Assembly: GCF_000745175.1 (NCBI RefSeq)
Contig: NZ_JQNI01000002.1
Location: 953,501-1,017,500, forward strand
DNA length: 64,000 nucleotides
DNA from: Deinococcus sp. YIM 77859
Lineage (GTDB): Bacteria; Deinococcota; Deinococci; Deinococcales; Deinococcaceae
Direction: 5' to 3'
Notes under the pieces: model-generated
What the model was told of the DNA's origin: nothing
The model's input: only the letters and a program-made list of their open reading frames with translations
Database searches by the model: none
Program-made: the position numbers and the translations under genes
Shown here: in pieces, positions 13,350-30,319 of the stretch
Layout of the letters: every line of letters starts with the position of its first letter
Position numbering within the stretch: the stretch's first letter is position 1

Positions 13350-14206
13350 CAGCGTTCCACCGGCGGCACGCCCGCCACCCCCACGGTGCCTGGCCCCGCG
13401 TGGACCAGCAGCACGGCCTCCACCTCCTGGGTGCCCAGCACCCGCACGTTGCGCAGGGCGAGTTCTCCAGCCAGCCAGCGGGCGTCCGCCGGGTTGCCCG
13501 CATGCAGCACCACCGCCTCAAGGCCTGCGGGGAATGCTCGCACCACTTCGCGCAGGGCGGCGTGAAAGCCACGCACGCGGGCTGCCGCTTCCACCTTTCC
13601 GCCCTCCACCCGAATGATGGGGCGGACCTTGAGCACCCGCGCCGCAGCTCCGGCCACCCGTGAAAGCCGTCCGCCCGCGATCAGCCAGCGCAGATCCTGG
13701 GGCACAATGCGCAGAAAGACGCGTTCTCCGTACTGGGCGAGCGCCTGGGCGACGCTCTCGGGGTCACGGCCTGCGTTCAGCCAGGCGCGCGCCTGCCGCA
13801 CCGCCGCTCCCAGCCCCGCGCTGACCAGCCCGGTATCCACCACCCGGATTCGGCCCCCGAACGCCTCTGCCCCCCGCACCGCCGCCGCGTACGTACCGCT
13901 GAGGGTCGAGGCGACCGGTAGGCACAGCACGCGGTCTGCCTCCACAAGCGCCGCCTCATACAGGCGGGCGAAGTCCTGCGGGGTGCCCTGGCTGGTGCGG
14001 GGCAGGGCACCGGCCAGCATCTGCGCCGCTAGGGCCTCGCTCGTCATGACGGACAGCTCGGGGCGAACCAGCGTGCCGGGATCGCTGTAGACCGTACCGC
14101 CCACCTCCAGCGTGAGCGGCACCACAAAGGCGCCGAGCGCCGCGCCCTCCGCCGCGCCCAGGCCCGCCGTGCTGTCCGTCACCAGCGCCACACGTTCCGG
14201 GATCAC
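13349..14206 (-). CDS. DegV family fatty-acid-binding protein
   Basis: The protein has 285 residues. The family hallmarks are [12 protein letters not shown] near the N-terminus, [14 protein letters not shown], a [15 protein letters not shown] segment, and the [12 protein letters not shown] fatty-acid contact (~104-115). DegV proteins bind acyl chains and can serve as FakB subunits that feed exogenous fatty acids to the FakA kinase; no fakA is in the window. The GTG start follows a TAGATT box at leaderless spacing. It heads the operon degV-comM-10865. Confidence 0.85.
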
Positions 14207-14212
14207 CCGGAC

Positions 14213-14218
14213 AATCTA
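14213..14218 (-). promoter_or_regulatory. Leaderless-type -10 box for degV operon
   Basis: On the minus strand TAGATT is followed by six bases (GTCCGG) and then the GTG at 14206. Confidence 0.6.
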
Positions 14219-14532
14219 GCAGCCCGGCCCGCCGCCGGACAGGCAACATTTCAGCTCGGGGGGAAGGGTGCGCGGCATTCCGGTTCAAAGGGGCTTGGAG
14301 TGAGGGGAAGCGTTGCTTGCCACCCCCTCCCAGCCTCCCCCGCAAGGGGAGAGGAGCAAGAGGCGCGTCCACGTTCTCCCCTTCCCAATCCGCTTGCCAG
14401 GCAGACGAGCCGTTCGGGGCGAGGCAACCCCGTCAGCGTCCAGAACCACGCTTGCCCAGCGCAGCGCCGCTTCCCCGCAGCTGTGCCCGTCTGGGGGGAG
14501 AGAGCAAACCGAAGCAAGAAGCCCTGCCCCTC
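14219..14532. repeat. Gene-free region with a hairpin-rich, possibly dispersed repeat
   Basis: This is the main gene-free stretch longer than 300 bases in the window. The part from about 14290 to 14365 is Pu/Py-rich and palindromic: CTCCCC (14335-14340) pairs with GGGGAG (14346-14351) around CGCAA, flanked by GAGGGG and CCCCTC runs. This composition resembles small dispersed intergenic repeats seen in Deinococcus genomes, but no second copy exists in this window. Several short frames cross the region without a ribosome site or family pattern. I see no RNA gene. Confidence 0.35.
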
Positions 14533-14562
14533 AAAAAAAGCCGCCTCCACCTCAGGAGGCGA
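14533..14562 (-). terminator. Intrinsic terminator after tatA
   Basis: Read on the minus strand, a 7-bp stem (plus-strand CGCCTCC 14542-14548 and GGAGGCG 14555-14561) is followed by GG/C bases and a run of seven T (A7 at 14533-14539). It lies 15 bases past the tatA stop. Confidence 0.85.
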
Positions 14563-14576
14563 CTTCCCTTCAGACG

Positions 14577-14864
<288 letters not shown>

Positions 14865-14961
14865 GTTCCTACCTCCGTGACGGGGACGGAGCTTGAGGGC
14901 GGCGTCCAGTTTCAAGTGTAGGGGCGCTCGTGCAGGCAAATGTCAGGGGGATATGAGAACC

Positions 14962-16893
14962 TCAGGGCTCAGGCTTCTCCCGGTAGGCACGCAACGTGCC
15001 GTTCATAAAGGCCACGTAGAGCGTCCCGCCCGCCGCGAGGGGCGTGGCCTGCACGCCTTCCCGCTCCCGCTGCTGCCAGCGCACCTCGCCGGTCTGCACG
15101 TCAAGCGCGGTCAGTTCACCCGCCTCGGAGGCGAGGAAAACCAGTCCAGCGCTGACGACGGGGCTGGCAGTGACCCGGCCTTGCAGGGTATGGCTCCACA
15201 CGTCCTCGCCGTCTGCGAGGCGCAGGGCACGAACGGTCCCGCCCCAGCCCGCGACGAGGGCGAGGCCGGGCGTGAGGGCGGGTGCGGCCCAGATCTCATC
15301 CTCGAGGTCGTACGTCCAGAGGGTGGGCTCTGGCGTGGCGAGCTGCGCGCGGCCCGAAGCGGCGCTGAGGCCCAGGGCGTGGACCTCTCCCGGCCAGGTG
15401 GGAACGATCAGGGTGGCCTCGCCCGGTGCGGTCGGCAGCAGGGCGGGTGTGGCATGAACAGTGCCGACCTCTACCTTCCACAGGGGACTGCCGCTGCGGG
15501 CGTCCAGGGCATGCAGCCAGCCGTTCTCGTCACACAGCAGGGCGGCCCCGGCCCACAGAACGGGCGAGGCGGCCAGCGGTCCACCTGCGCGGTAGGCCCA
15601 GGCGAGTTCGCCACGCCGAGCGTCGAGGGCGTGCAGGTGACCATCCCGGCTGGCGGCAAGCACCCGCCCGCCCCAGAGGGTCGGCGCCCCGGTGAACTCG
15701 GCGCGGGCCTGATGCTGCCACAGTTCCTGTCCGTCCAGCCGAACACGGCGCAGGGTGCCGTCCCACGCGCCGTAGAGGACGTGGCCTTCCTGAAAGGTGG
15801 CGGGCGCCGTCACCTCGTCCCGGGCGGCGTAGGTGGCGTAGGGCCGCCCGGAGGTGTGCAGCAGGACCAACTGACCGCCGCGTGTGCCCACCGCGAGCAG
15901 GTCACCCTCGCCCACGACGGCGGCGGGCCAGGTCACCTCGCCGGGAAGAGGCACGCTCCACGCCTCGCGCAGGTGCTCCGGGCGAGCGGGACCGTCGGGG
16001 TGCTCGCCCGTGCGGGTGCGGCCGCCGCGGTACTGGCCCCGCGCGTGCCGTGCCCACACGTCCCGCCGTGCAAGGGCCCACAGGTGCGCCGCCGCCTCGC
16101 CGCTTTCCGGGCGGTCCTCCGGGCGCTTGGCAAGCAGCGCGAGCAGCACCCGCGCGACGGCGTCCGGTACGGCCGGGTTCAGGTCACGGGGGTCCGGGGG
16201 CGGCTCGTACACGTGCTGAAAGAGCACGCTCTGGTCACTGTCACCCACGAAGGGGGGAGAGCCGCAGGCCACCCGGTACAGCACGGCCCCCAGCGCATAC
16301 AGGTCGCTGCGCGGCCCTACACCCACACCCCGCGCCTGCTCGGGCGCCATGTAGGCAGGGGTACCCAGCGTGACCCCGCTGCGGGTGAGGTGCCGAGAAT
16401 GCTCGCTGAGGGCCACCAGCCCGAAATCCATGATGCGCGGCATCCGAGCGGCGTCAAGCAGGATGTTTCCCGGCGTCAGGTCGCGGTGAATGATCCCCTG
16501 CGCGTGGATGTACCCCAGCGCGCGCGAGGCAAAAGCCGCCGCCGTCAGGAAGTGCGCGAGCGGGCGCGGCGCGTCCTCCAGCGGCCCCAGGGCGGTCAGC
16601 GGCCCACCGGTGAGCAGCGGCATGGTGAAAAAACTGCGCGGCAGACCGCTCGCGTCGGTCACCTCGCCCAGGTCGAGCACCGGTACCACCCCCGGATGCG
16701 TCAGGCGCGCGAGCGTGCGCACCTCGCGCAGAAAGCGGGCCCGGTCGCCCTCGGGCAGGTGCGGGTGCAGCACCTTGACGGCCACCTCACGGCCCAACAG
16801 GTCGTCGCGCGCGCGGTAGACCTTCGCGCTGCCGCCCTCGCCAAGCAGGGCGTGCAGAAGGTAGCGGCCCGCGATGGTCGCGCCGATCTCCAT
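14962..16893 (-). CDS. rqkA: Ser/Thr protein kinase with PQQ-like beta-propeller (RqkA-type)
   Basis: The protein has 643 residues. Residues ~10-285 are a eukaryotic-type kinase: glycine loop [12 protein letters not shown] (~18-29), Lys40 in VAVKVL, catalytic HRD (136-138) with Asn143, DFG (156-158) and MAPEQARG. After a short linker, about seven repeats with the DGxLxALDxxxGxxxW pattern form a PQQ-binding-type beta-propeller (~318-640). No transmembrane helix separates the halves. In D. radiodurans the protein of this architecture, RqkA (DR2518), is a radiation- and PQQ-responsive kinase acting on DNA-repair and cell-division proteins. Orthology is inferred from architecture and length. A TACACT box gives leaderless spacing. 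Confidence 0.82.
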   Translation of the reverse strand: MEIGATIAGRYLLHALLGEGGSAKVYRARDDLLGREVAVKVLHPHLPEGDRARFLREVRTLARLTHPGVVPVLDLGEVTDASGLPRSFFTMPLLTGGPLTALGPLEDAPRPLAHFLTAAAFASRALGYIHAQGIIHRDLTPGNILLDAARMPRIMDFGLVALSEHSRHLTRSGVTLGTPAYMAPEQARGVGVGPRSDLYALGAVLYRVACGSPPFVGDSDQSVLFQHVYEPPPDPRDLNPAVPDAVARVLLALLAKRPEDRPESGEAAAHLWALARRDVWARHARGQYRGGRTRTGEHPDGPARPEHLREAWSVPLPGEVTWPAAVVGEGDLLAVGTRGGQLVLLHTSGRPYATYAARDEVTAPATFQEGHVLYGAWDGTLRRVRLDGQELWQHQARAEFTGAPTLWGGRVLAASRDGHLHALDARRGELAWAYRAGGPLAASPVLWAGAALLCDENGWLHALDARSGSPLWKVEVGTVHATPALLPTAPGEATLIVPTWPGEVHALGLSAASGRAQLATPEPTLWTYDLEDEIWAAPALTPGLALVAGWGGTVRALRLADGEDVWSHTLQGRVTASPVVSAGLVFLASEAGELTALDVQTGEVRWQQREREGVQATPLAAGGTLYVAFMNGTLRAYREKPEP

Positions 16894-16900
16894 CGCAGGG

Positions 16901-16906
16901 AGTGTA
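16901..16906 (-). promoter_or_regulatory. Leaderless-type -10 box for the RqkA-like kinase
   Basis: On the minus strand TACACT is followed by seven bases and the ATG at 16893. I see no palindromic radiation/desiccation response motif near it. Confidence 0.55.
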
Positions 16907-16972
16907 GCGCGGCGAACACCGAGGCAGGCCTGCGCTCACCTTCGCCCTGGCCCTGTATGCTTTGCTGTCTCC

Positions 16973-18136
16973 ATGTGGCCACTGAACGGGCGGGCCCTCC
17001 TGGCCGCGCTGACCCTGGGTTCCTTCGCCCGAGCGGACGTTGAAACCGACCTTGCCACCGTCTTGCCGTTCGGTCCCCGGGTGGCCGGAAGCGCCGCAGG
17101 CGAACAGGCCCGCACGTACTTTGAGGCGCAGTTTCGCGCCCTGGGCTACGGCACCCGCCGGGAGGCCTTCTCCTACCCCCGCTTCGAGGACCTCGGTTCG
17201 GACGTGCGGGTGGGCGAGCGGGTCCTGACCGGGCGAGCCCTTCAGGGAACGGTGGGCGGAGAGGTCACCGCCCCCGCCGTCCCCGTGCCCGGCGTCGGTA
17301 CGCCCAGCGACTTCGGGAAGGTGGACGTGCGCGGCAGGATCGCGGTCGTGCGGCGCGGTGAGCTTTCCTTCCTGCACAAGGCCCGCAACGCCCTGGCGGC
17401 GGGTGCAGCAGGCCTGATCGTGGTGAACAGCGAGGCGGGAGAGCTGCGCGGCAGCCTGGGCGAGCGGGTGGAGTTGCCGGTGTTGGGCGTTCCCCCCGCC
17501 GTGGGCGCGGCCCTGCGGGAAGGGCAGACGGTCAGCCTGCGGGTGCGCGTGCGGGAAGGCGAGGTGCACGGCGTGAACGTGGTGGCCTACAAGGCGAGCG
17601 CGGAGCCGCCCGAATTTCTGTTCGGCGGACACCTGGACTCGGTGCCCGGCGCACCCGGCGCCAACGACAACCTCTCGGGCAGCCTGGCCGTGCTGGAGTT
17701 GGCCCGCCGCGCCGTGAACACGCCCCTCGCGGCCCGCAGCCTCTTCGTCCTGTTCGACGGCGAGGAGGACGGACTGCGCGGCTCGCGGGCTTTTGTCAAG
17801 GCGAACCCCGCCGTTCTCCAGAGCCTCAAAGCCATGTTCAACTTCGACATGGTGGGCGTCAACGCCGCGCCCCTCGCGGTCGGTGGAGACAGCGCCCTGG
17901 TGGACGCGGCGCTTCGGGGAACACCGGCGCTGGGGTCGTTCCGCGCGGGCGGGGACAGTGACCACGCCTCCTTTAGCGCGGCGGGCGTTCCCACCCTGTT
18001 CTTCCACCGGGGGCTGGACGCGAATTACCACCAGCCGGGGGACACGCTGGCGGACCCCGCCCTGATCCGGGAGACGGTGGACGCAGCCCTACGAACGGTG
18101 GACGCGGTGCAGTCCGCCGGGCGCGCCGGGAGGTGA
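16973..18136 (+). CDS. Secreted M28 family metallopeptidase with PA domain
   Basis: From the ATG at 16973 the protein has 387 residues and starts with a signal peptide ([21 protein letters not shown]). A protease-associated insertion (~80-190; [20 protein letters not shown]) splits the peptidase. Zinc ligands of the M28 core are seen in [17 protein letters not shown] (bridging Asp), DGEEDG (catalytic Glu and ligand), NFDMVG and the late YHQPGDT His. It is likely a di-zinc aminopeptidase acting outside the cytoplasm. The long upstream extension overlaps the rqkA promoter and is not coding. It overlaps the next gene by GTGA. Confidence 0.87.
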   Translation: MWPLNGRALLAALTLGSFARADVETDLATVLPFGPRVAGSAAGEQARTYFEAQFRALGYGTRREAFSYPRFEDLGSDVRVGERVLTGRALQGTVGGEVTAPAVPVPGVGTPSDFGKVDVRGRIAVVRRGELSFLHKARNALAAGAAGLIVVNSEAGELRGSLGERVELPVLGVPPAVGAALREGQTVSLRVRVREGEVHGVNVVAYKASAEPPEFLFGGHLDSVPGAPGANDNLSGSLAVLELARRAVNTPLAARSLFVLFDGEEDGLRGSRAFVKANPAVLQSLKAMFNFDMVGVNAAPLAVGGDSALVDAALRGTPALGSFRAGGDSDHASFSAAGVPTLFFHRGLDANYHQPGDTLADPALIRETVDAALRTVDAVQSAGRAGR

Positions 18137-19578
18137 AGACCGGGCAGCCCGCCCTCGACGCCGTGGTTGTCGGCGCGGGACCGAACGGCCTGGCCGCGGC
18201 GATCACGCTCGCGCGCGCGGGCCTGCGGGTCCGGGTGCTGGAACGTCGCTGCCAGGTCGGCGGAGGCCTGGGCAGCGCTCCCCTCACCCTCCCGGGCTTC
18301 CGGCATGACGTGGGGAGCGCAGTGCATCCGCTGGGCATCGCCTCCCCAGCCTTCCGGAACTGGCCCCTTTGCGCCTTTGGGCTGAGCTGGATACAGCCGG
18401 ACGCCCCCTTCGCCCACGTGCTGGAGGACGGGACGGGTGTGGTGGTGGAACGCGACCTGCACGCGGCGGCGGCGGCCTTTGGGCGGGACGCGCCGACCTG
18501 GCTGGCCCTGTTCGGTCCGCTGGTGGCGGACTGGCGCAGCCTGCTCGACGACGTGCTCAGGCCTTTGCCACGGCTTCCCCGCCACCCCTGGACGCTCGCT
18601 CACTTCGGCATTCGGGGGCTGACTCCGGCCACCCTCACGGCAAGGCTTCTGAACACACGGGAGGCGCGGGCCGCCTGGGCAGGCCTCGCGGCACACAGCA
18701 CCCTGCCCCTCTCCGCGCTCGGCACCGGAGCCTACGCCCTCCTGCTGGGCACGCTGGCCCACGCGGCGGGCTGGCCCTTTCCGCGCGGCGGAGCGCAGGC
18801 GCTCGCGAATGCCCTGGCCGAGTACCTGCGCTTTCTGGGCGGCGAGATCGAACTGGGCGTGGAGGTGAGAACCGCCCGTGACCTGCCCCCCGCCCGCGCG
18901 GTTCTGGTGGATTCCAGTCCCGCCGTGTTGCTGAACATCCTGGGGGAGAGGGGAACACCCGGCTACCGTGCTTGGCTGCGCCGTTTCCGTTATGGCCCCG
19001 GCCTGCTGAAGCTCGACTACGCGCTCAGCGGTCCGGTGCCCTGGCGTGACCCCGCCCTACGGCGCGCAGGGACCGTTCACCTGGGGGGTACGCTGGAAGC
19101 GATTGCGGGGGCAGAGGCCAGCGTGGCACGCGGCAGGGCCCCAGAGCGGCCCTTCGTGCTGGCCGCACAGCCCACCCTGTTTGACCCGTCCCGCGCTCCC
19201 GCCGGCAGACACGTCCTCTGGGCCTATGCCCACACGCCGCCAAGCACGCCGGACGCCTACGCGGAAGTGATCGAGGCCCAGATCGAACGTGCGGCCCCCG
19301 GCTTCCGTGACCTCGTGCTCGCGCGGAGCACGACGAACGCCCGGCAGCTTCAGGCCTTGAGCCCGGTCTTTGAGGGGGGCGACGTGAACGGTGGAAGGGG
19401 TGACCTCCGGGGCCTGCTTGTTCGGCCGGTCCCCTCCCCTACCCCGTACCGCACGCCCGTCCCCGGCGTGTACCTGTGCTCGAGCGCAACGCCCCCGGGC
19501 GGCGGAATCCACGGGATGTGCGGCTTCTGGGCGGCACGTGCGGCGCTGCGGGACGTGTTCGGCAAGCGGGACGCTTAG
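18133..19578 (+). CDS. FAD-dependent phytoene-dehydrogenase-related oxidoreductase (COG1233 type)
   Basis: The protein has 481 residues. The N-terminal FAD motif is [22 protein letters not shown], followed by [17 protein letters not shown]. The C-terminal FAD loop ([25 protein letters not shown]) matches the CrtI/CrtO-like amine-oxidase superfamily. It is shorter than the usual CrtI desaturases (about 500-550), and the substrate is unknown; a carotenoid or other polyprenoid is possible, but the neighbours give no support. The GTG start overlaps the peptidase stop, and its 3' end overlaps the convergent 19575 gene by four bases. Confidence 0.75.
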   Translation: MKTGQPALDAVVVGAGPNGLAAAITLARAGLRVRVLERRCQVGGGLGSAPLTLPGFRHDVGSAVHPLGIASPAFRNWPLCAFGLSWIQPDAPFAHVLEDGTGVVVERDLHAAAAAFGRDAPTWLALFGPLVADWRSLLDDVLRPLPRLPRHPWTLAHFGIRGLTPATLTARLLNTREARAAWAGLAAHSTLPLSALGTGAYALLLGTLAHAAGWPFPRGGAQALANALAEYLRFLGGEIELGVEVRTARDLPPARAVLVDSSPAVLLNILGERGTPGYRAWLRRFRYGPGLLKLDYALSGPVPWRDPALRRAGTVHLGGTLEAIAGAEASVARGRAPERPFVLAAQPTLFDPSRAPAGRHVLWAYAHTPPSTPDAYAEVIEAQIERAAPGFRDLVLARSTTNARQLQALSPVFEGGDVNGGRGDLRGLLVRPVPSPTPYRTPVPGVYLCSSATPPGGGIHGMCGFWAARAALRDVFGKRDA

Positions 19579-19847
19579 TCTCCCACAAACACCTGCCGCT
19601 CATAGACGCCCGGAGCCAGGGCGGGCGGCAAGCCCCTTTCGGCCCGCTCGCGCAGGCGGCTCAGCACCAGGGCCAGCGAGGGGCCCGCGCCGTACATCCG
19701 AACGGCCTCGTTCGTCAGCAGGAGTTCGAGGCCGCGCGTGCCCCCGTCCTGGGTCGCTCGGAAAAGCTGCCCGCCGGGCTCGGCCAGCGGGATGACAGAG
19801 GTGCCGGGCGGAAAGCCTTCCCGTTCGATCTGTGCCTGAAGGTCCAC
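19575..19847 (-). CDS. Small protein of unknown function
   Basis: The protein has 90 residues and starts with GTG at 19847, there being no in-frame ATG. It has no signal peptide or membrane segment. The sequence ([29 protein letters not shown]) has an alpha/beta appearance, and I recognise no family. The reading frame has typical high GC3 for this genome. It lies divergent from rarA, with start codons 33 bases apart, and overlaps the convergent oxidoreductase stop by four bases. Confidence 0.55.
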   Translation of the reverse strand: MDLQAQIEREGFPPGTSVIPLAEPGGQLFRATQDGGTRGLELLLTNEAVRMYGAGPSLALVLSRLRERAERGLPPALAPGVYERQVFVGD

Positions 19848-19867
19848 GGAACCATTGTGCGCCCCGC

Positions 19868-19873
19868 TATCCT
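19868..19873 (+). promoter_or_regulatory. Leaderless-type -10 box for rarA
   Basis: TATCCT is followed by six bases (CGCCGG) and the GTG at 19880. No Shine-Dalgarno is present, so the box decides this start. Confidence 0.6.
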
Positions 19874-19879
19874 CGCCGG

Positions 19880-21954
<2,075 letters not shown>

Positions 21955-21961
21955 CCGGCCG

Positions 21962-21967
21962 AGGCTA
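21962..21967 (-). promoter_or_regulatory. Leaderless-type -10 box for pyrF
   Basis: On the minus strand TAGCCT is followed by seven bases (CGGCCGG) and the ATG at 21954. Confidence 0.55.
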
Positions 21968-22001
21968 ACACGCGCAACCCACCGCCGGGGCTGGCAACTG
22001 C

Positions 22002-22007
22002 TAGCGT
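22002..22007 (+). promoter_or_regulatory. Leaderless-type -10 box for the DUF1028 gene
   Basis: TAGCGT is followed by six bases (CTTCCC) and the ATG at 22014. Together with the pyrF box this makes a compact divergent promoter pair. Confidence 0.6.
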
Positions 22008-22013
22008 CTTCCC

Positions 22014-22868
22014 ATGACCTTTTCTATCGTGGGCCGCGACCCGGTAACGGGCGACCTAGGTGTCGCTGTGGCGAGCAAGTTCCTGGCCGTGGGGGCGCTG
22101 GTTCCCTTCGCGCGGGCGGGCGTGGGCGCGGTCGCCACGCAAAGCTACGTCAATCCCCAGTACGGTCCGGACGGCCTGCGCGAACTGGCGGCGGGTCTGG
22201 CCCCCGCGGAGGTGGCGGCCAAGTTCCAGGCGACGGACCCCGACATCCGGCAGCGGCAGTTCGGGATGGTGGGGGCCGACGGACGCAGCGTGACCTTTAC
22301 GGGCGAGGGCTGCCACGCCTGGGCAGGCGGCCTAGCACGCGAAAACGTGGCGCTCCAGGGCAACATCCTGACCGGTCCGGAGGTGCTGGAGGCGATGCTG
22401 GCGGCCTGGACCGCCGCGGCGGAAGAGCCCCTCCCCCGGCGCCTGCTCGCCGCGCTCCGGGCTGGAGACGGGGCAGGCGGGGACCGGCGCGGTCGGCAAT
22501 CGGCTGCGCTCCTGTGCGTGGGGCCGGGGCGGGGGTACGGCGGCCTCAGCGACGACTGGGTGAACCTGCGCGCCGACGACCATCCCGACCCCTGCGCGGA
22601 GCTGGCGCGGCTCCTTGACCTCCATGACCTGCTGTTCGGCCGCCCTCACCGCACCCGTGAACTGACGGGGGAGGAACTGGAGTGGCTGCGCGCCCTGCTG
22701 ATCCAAGAGGACTACGCGACCTCGCTTCCCGCCGGTCCCTGGGACCCCGACACGGAAGCCGCGGCCTGGGCCCTCTTCGGCACCGAGAACCTGGAGGAGC
22801 GCTGGGTACCGGGGGGCCGCTTCGACCCGGTGGCGCTCGCATACCTGCGGGAGCGGTTTGGAAGGTAG
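22014..22868 (+). CDS. DUF1028 Ntn-hydrolase-fold protein
   Basis: The protein has 284 residues. The N-terminal two thirds fit DUF1028: [26 protein letters not shown] at the start (Thr2 would be the candidate nucleophile once Met is removed), [15 protein letters not shown], and [14 protein letters not shown]. The C-terminal ~80 residues (acidic, from ~205) may be the peptidoglycan-binding-like extension seen in some members. No signal peptide is visible, so it is probably cytoplasmic. The function of the family is unknown. Confidence 0.82.
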   Translation: MTFSIVGRDPVTGDLGVAVASKFLAVGALVPFARAGVGAVATQSYVNPQYGPDGLRELAAGLAPAEVAAKFQATDPDIRQRQFGMVGADGRSVTFTGEGCHAWAGGLARENVALQGNILTGPEVLEAMLAAWTAAAEEPLPRRLLAALRAGDGAGGDRRGRQSAALLCVGPGRGYGGLSDDWVNLRADDHPDPCAELARLLDLHDLLFGRPHRTRELTGEELEWLRALLIQEDYATSLPAGPWDPDTEAAAWALFGTENLEERWVPGGRFDPVALAYLRERFGR

Positions 22869-22912
22869 CGGCTCGCCCCCATTCCTGCTGGCGGCTGGCC
22901 GCTGGAAGCTGG

Positions 22913-22918
22913 TAGCCT
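22913..22918 (+). promoter_or_regulatory. Leaderless-type -10 box for the Rrf2 regulator
   Basis: TAGCCT is followed by six bases (CCTCCC) and the ATG at 22925. The upstream 40 bases contain imperfect repeats of GCTGG/GGCTGG. Confidence 0.6.
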
Positions 22919-22924
22919 CCTCCC

Positions 22925-23392
22925 ATGCGGCTTTCGGCCACCGATGTCTATGCCTTTCAAGCGCTGGGCTACCTGGGGCTCCAGGACAACGCGCGCTGGG
23001 TGTCCAGCGAGGAGATCAGTGAGGCGACGGGCGTTCACCGCCCCTACCTGGTGCGCATCCTGGCCGCGCTGACCGCCCGGGGCATCGTCAAAAGCAAAAA
23101 GGGCATCGGCGGCGGGTACGCCCTCAGCCGCAAGCCAAAGCTGATCTCGCTGTGTGAGGTGGTGCGGGCGGTCGACGGCCCGGTCGCCCCCCTCTCCTGT
23201 ATCAGCCTGAACTGGCACGAGCCGTGCGTGGAGGAACACCGCTGTCACGCCCGCGCGACGGTCTACCAGCGAATGCGTGACGCGATGCTCGCCGTGTTGC
23301 AGGAATTCAGCGTCGAAGACCTCGTGCAGGATGCCCGCCAGGGCGTGAGCTACGGGCACTGCCTGGGGCACCTGCTCAAGCCGAATGCTTGA
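22925..23392 (+). CDS. Rrf2 family transcriptional regulator, possible Fe-S or Cys-sensing
   Basis: The protein has 155 residues. The winged-helix N-terminus ([44 protein letters not shown]) is typical of Rrf2/IscR/CymR proteins. Three cysteines sit where IscR-type clusters bind: Cys92, Cys101 and Cys107, spaced C-x8-C-x5-C rather than the usual C-x5-C-x5-C, with His108 next to the last. An additional Cys lies in the C-terminal GHCLGH. It lies immediately upstream of the sulfite reductase operon in the same direction, so control of sulfur assimilation is the natural inference. Confidence 0.85.
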   Translation: MRLSATDVYAFQALGYLGLQDNARWVSSEEISEATGVHRPYLVRILAALTARGIVKSKKGIGGGYALSRKPKLISLCEVVRAVDGPVAPLSCISLNWHEPCVEEHRCHARATVYQRMRDAMLAVLQEFSVEDLVQDARQGVSYGHCLGHLLKPNA

Positions 23393-23427
23393 GGAGCCGG
23401 GAACGGCCAGCCCAGTTTGACCCCCCC

Positions 23428-23479
23428 GGTCTGAAAGAGACCTAGAACAGTTGACTTGTTTTATCCGCCATAGAAGATT
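23428..23479 (+). promoter_or_regulatory. Candidate sulfur-operon promoter and operator upstream of the sulfite reductase gene
   Basis: Within the 228-base gap there is a small hairpin (GGTCT 23428-23432, AGACC 23438-23442). It is followed by TTGACT (23451-23456) as a possible -35 and, 17 bases on, a poor -10 (AAGATT). The 16 bases from 23451 match 12 of 16 positions at 26490-26505 ahead of the ATP sulfurylase gene, which makes this a candidate operator. The rest of the gap (23480-23620) is AT-richer leader sequence of over 100 bases with no ORF I would support. Confidence 0.45.
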
Positions 23480-23620
23480 ACCATTTTTATCAATGATGCT
23501 GCGGTCGCTCCACTGTCACTGTCCCCTGCAAAGGTCCCGGCCGTCCGCCGGTCGTGGAAGTCGCTGACTCTGGCCCCACAGCTCTGCCTCTCGCCTCCCC
23601 GAACCCCACGGAGCCTTCTG

Positions 23621-25179
<1,559 letters not shown>

Positions 25180-25183
<4 letters not shown>

Positions 25184-25721
25184 CCGGCACCCTCAACCGT
25201 CCTGAAGTCGGAACCGGCCGCGTCGTGTGGTTGACTGGCCTCTCGGGCGCGGGCAAAAGCACCCTGGCAAACGCCCTGTACGCGGAGCTCGCCGCACGGG
25301 GCGAGCGGGTAGAACTGCTCGACGGTGACGCGGTTCGCGAGAACCTCAGCAAGGGGCTGGGGTTCACAAAGGCCGACCGTGACACCAATGTCCGGCGAAT
25401 CGCCTTTGTGGCGGGCCTGCTTGCCAAGCACGGCGTGACCGTACTGGTCAGCGCGATCAGCCCCTACAGAGACACCCGGCGCGAGGTGCTCGCCACCCTG
25501 CCCAACGCCACCGAAGTGTTTGTGGACGCGCCTCTGGAAGTCGTGACCGAGCGCGACGTCAAGGGCCTGTACCGCAGGGCTTTGGCCGGAGAGATCCCCC
25601 ACTTCACCGGCGTCTCGGATCCCTACGAGGCCCCCGAGAACCCTGACCTGCACCTGCGCACCGACCGCATCACGGTGGAAGAAGGCGTGCGACAACTGCT
25701 CGCCCATCTGGAGGGCCGGGC

Positions 25722-25725
<4 letters not shown>
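25180..25725 (+). CDS. cysC: Adenylylsulfate (APS) kinase
   Basis: The protein has 181 residues and phosphorylates APS to PAPS. It shows the P-loop [15 protein letters not shown] (~20-34), [27 protein letters not shown] (the signature and APS-binding loop) and [13 protein letters not shown]. The length is typical for the stand-alone enzyme. It is translationally coupled to both flanking genes by ATGA overlaps. Its presence next to an APS-type reductase means both APS and PAPS can be made in this operon. Confidence 0.93.
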
Positions 25726-26456
<731 letters not shown>

Positions 26457-26489
26457 GATCGCCCCGCTTTCCCGCCTGTGCTCTTAAAG

Positions 26490-26505
26490 TTGACCTTATT
26501 CATCC
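26490..26505 (+). promoter_or_regulatory. Candidate operator/-35 element ahead of the ATP sulfurylase gene
   Basis: TTGACC begins a 16-base element that agrees at 12 of 16 positions with the element at 23451-23466 (consensus TTGACYTKWTTYATCC). It lies 31 bases before the sat ATG in a 79-base gap. No good -10 follows at 17 bases, which could mean activator dependence. The Rrf2 regulator just upstream of the sulfite reductase operon is the candidate binder; that is inference. Confidence 0.4.
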
Positions 26506-26535
26506 ACTTCTTTTTCTTGTTCTGCGAGGCTCTTC

Positions 26536-27702
<1,167 letters not shown>

Positions 27703-27721
27703 TCTCTGTTCTCTCTCAATG

Positions 27722-27743
27722 GGCTCCTGACCTTACCGGAGCC
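27722..27743 (+). terminator. Hairpin between sat and the ABC importer genes
   Basis: GGCTCC (27722-27727) pairs with GGAGCC (27738-27743) around a ten-base loop. No T-run follows, so it may be a processing site or weak attenuator and not a full stop. Confidence 0.4.
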
Positions 27744-27776
27744 GTGTTGACTCACACTCAGCCCAAGGAGGGATTC

Positions 27777-28736
27777 ATGCGCCGTACCCTGGCCCTGCTG
27801 GCCGCCCTGCTCGCCACCGCCGCTCACGGCCAGTCCGCCACGACGGTCCGCCTCGGTTTTTTCCCCAACCTCACCCATGCCCCCGCCCTGGTTGGGCTGG
27901 AGCGGGGCACCTTTCAAAAGGCGCTGGGCAACGTGCGGCTAGACGCGCGCGAGTTCGTCTCCGGGACCACCCTGATGGAGGCCTTTGCTGCAGGTCAGCT
28001 GGATCTCGCCTATGTCGGTCCCGGTCCGGCGATCAACGGGGCCACGCGCGGCATGCCCCTTCAGATTGTCGCGGGAGCGAGCGAGGCGGGGGCTGTCCTC
28101 ATCGCGCGCAAGGATAGCGGCATCAAGACGTACAAGGACCTCGCTGGAAAGCGGGTGGCGGTGCCCAGCCTGGGCAACACGCAGGACATCAGCCTGCGCC
28201 ACCTCCTGGGTGAACAGGGCTTGAAGGCACAGACGGACGGCGGCAACGTCACCGTGACGCCCGTTCCACCCGCCGACATCGCGGCGGCTTTTGCCGCCAA
28301 GCGGGTGGACGCGACGCTGGTCCCAGAACCGTGGGGCGCACTGCTGGAATCTCAGGGTCATCGCCTGGTCGGCAACGAGAAGACGGTGTGGCGCGAAGGG
28401 GAGTACCCCACCACGATCGTGATCGTGAATGCGCGCTTTGCCCAGGCCAACCCTGCGCTGGTCTCAGCCTTTCTTAGGGCCCATGCCGACGCCGTCACCT
28501 TCCTGAACAAGAACCCAGCGGCGGCGCAGCGGGCCGTAAACAGCCAGCTTGAGAAGCTGACCGGGCAGAAGCTCGACCTGCGGGTGTTGCAACGCGCCAT
28601 GACGCGTACGCGCTTCACGACCGCCCTCCGGGCTGAAGCGCTCAACGAGTACGCGCAGTTGAACGTGGAAGCTGGGTATGCCCGCAGCGTGCCGGACCTC
28701 CAGCGCTTTATCAACACCGCATTCCTGAAAAAGTAA
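27777..28736 (+). CDS. ABC transporter substrate-binding protein, sulfonate/taurine (SsuA/NrtA-like) type
   Basis: From the ATG at 27777 (AAGGAGG six bases upstream) the protein has 319 residues. A signal peptide ([20 protein letters not shown]) leads into a type-2 periplasmic fold: [23 protein letters not shown], then [24 protein letters not shown], then [23 protein letters not shown]. This is the SsuA/TauA-like family, which imports aliphatic sulfonates, though relatives bind nitrate, thiamine precursors or sulfate esters. No lipobox Cys is present. Permease and ATPase genes follow directly, and the location after sat supports a sulfur source. Confidence 0.85.
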   Translation: MRRTLALLAALLATAAHGQSATTVRLGFFPNLTHAPALVGLERGTFQKALGNVRLDAREFVSGTTLMEAFAAGQLDLAYVGPGPAINGATRGMPLQIVAGASEAGAVLIARKDSGIKTYKDLAGKRVAVPSLGNTQDISLRHLLGEQGLKAQTDGGNVTVTPVPPADIAAAFAAKRVDATLVPEPWGALLESQGHRLVGNEKTVWREGEYPTTIVIVNARFAQANPALVSAFLRAHADAVTFLNKNPAAAQRAVNSQLEKLTGQKLDLRVLQRAMTRTRFTTALRAEALNEYAQLNVEAGYARSVPDLQRFINTAFLKK

Positions 28737-28740
28737 AGAC

Positions 28741-30311
<1,571 letters not shown>

Positions 30312-30319
30312 CGCTTGTC

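Noticed and set aside
14962..16960. Radiation/desiccation response motif near the RqkA-like gene
   Set aside because: I looked for the TTATGTCATTGACATAA-type palindrome around its start and around nurA-herA and saw no acceptable match.
14893..17043. A 716-codon open frame on the plus strand opposite the RqkA-like kinase
   Set aside because: It is fully antisense to a gene with clear kinase and propeller motifs and has no family pattern. Long antisense frames are common in high-GC genomes with strong GC3 bias.
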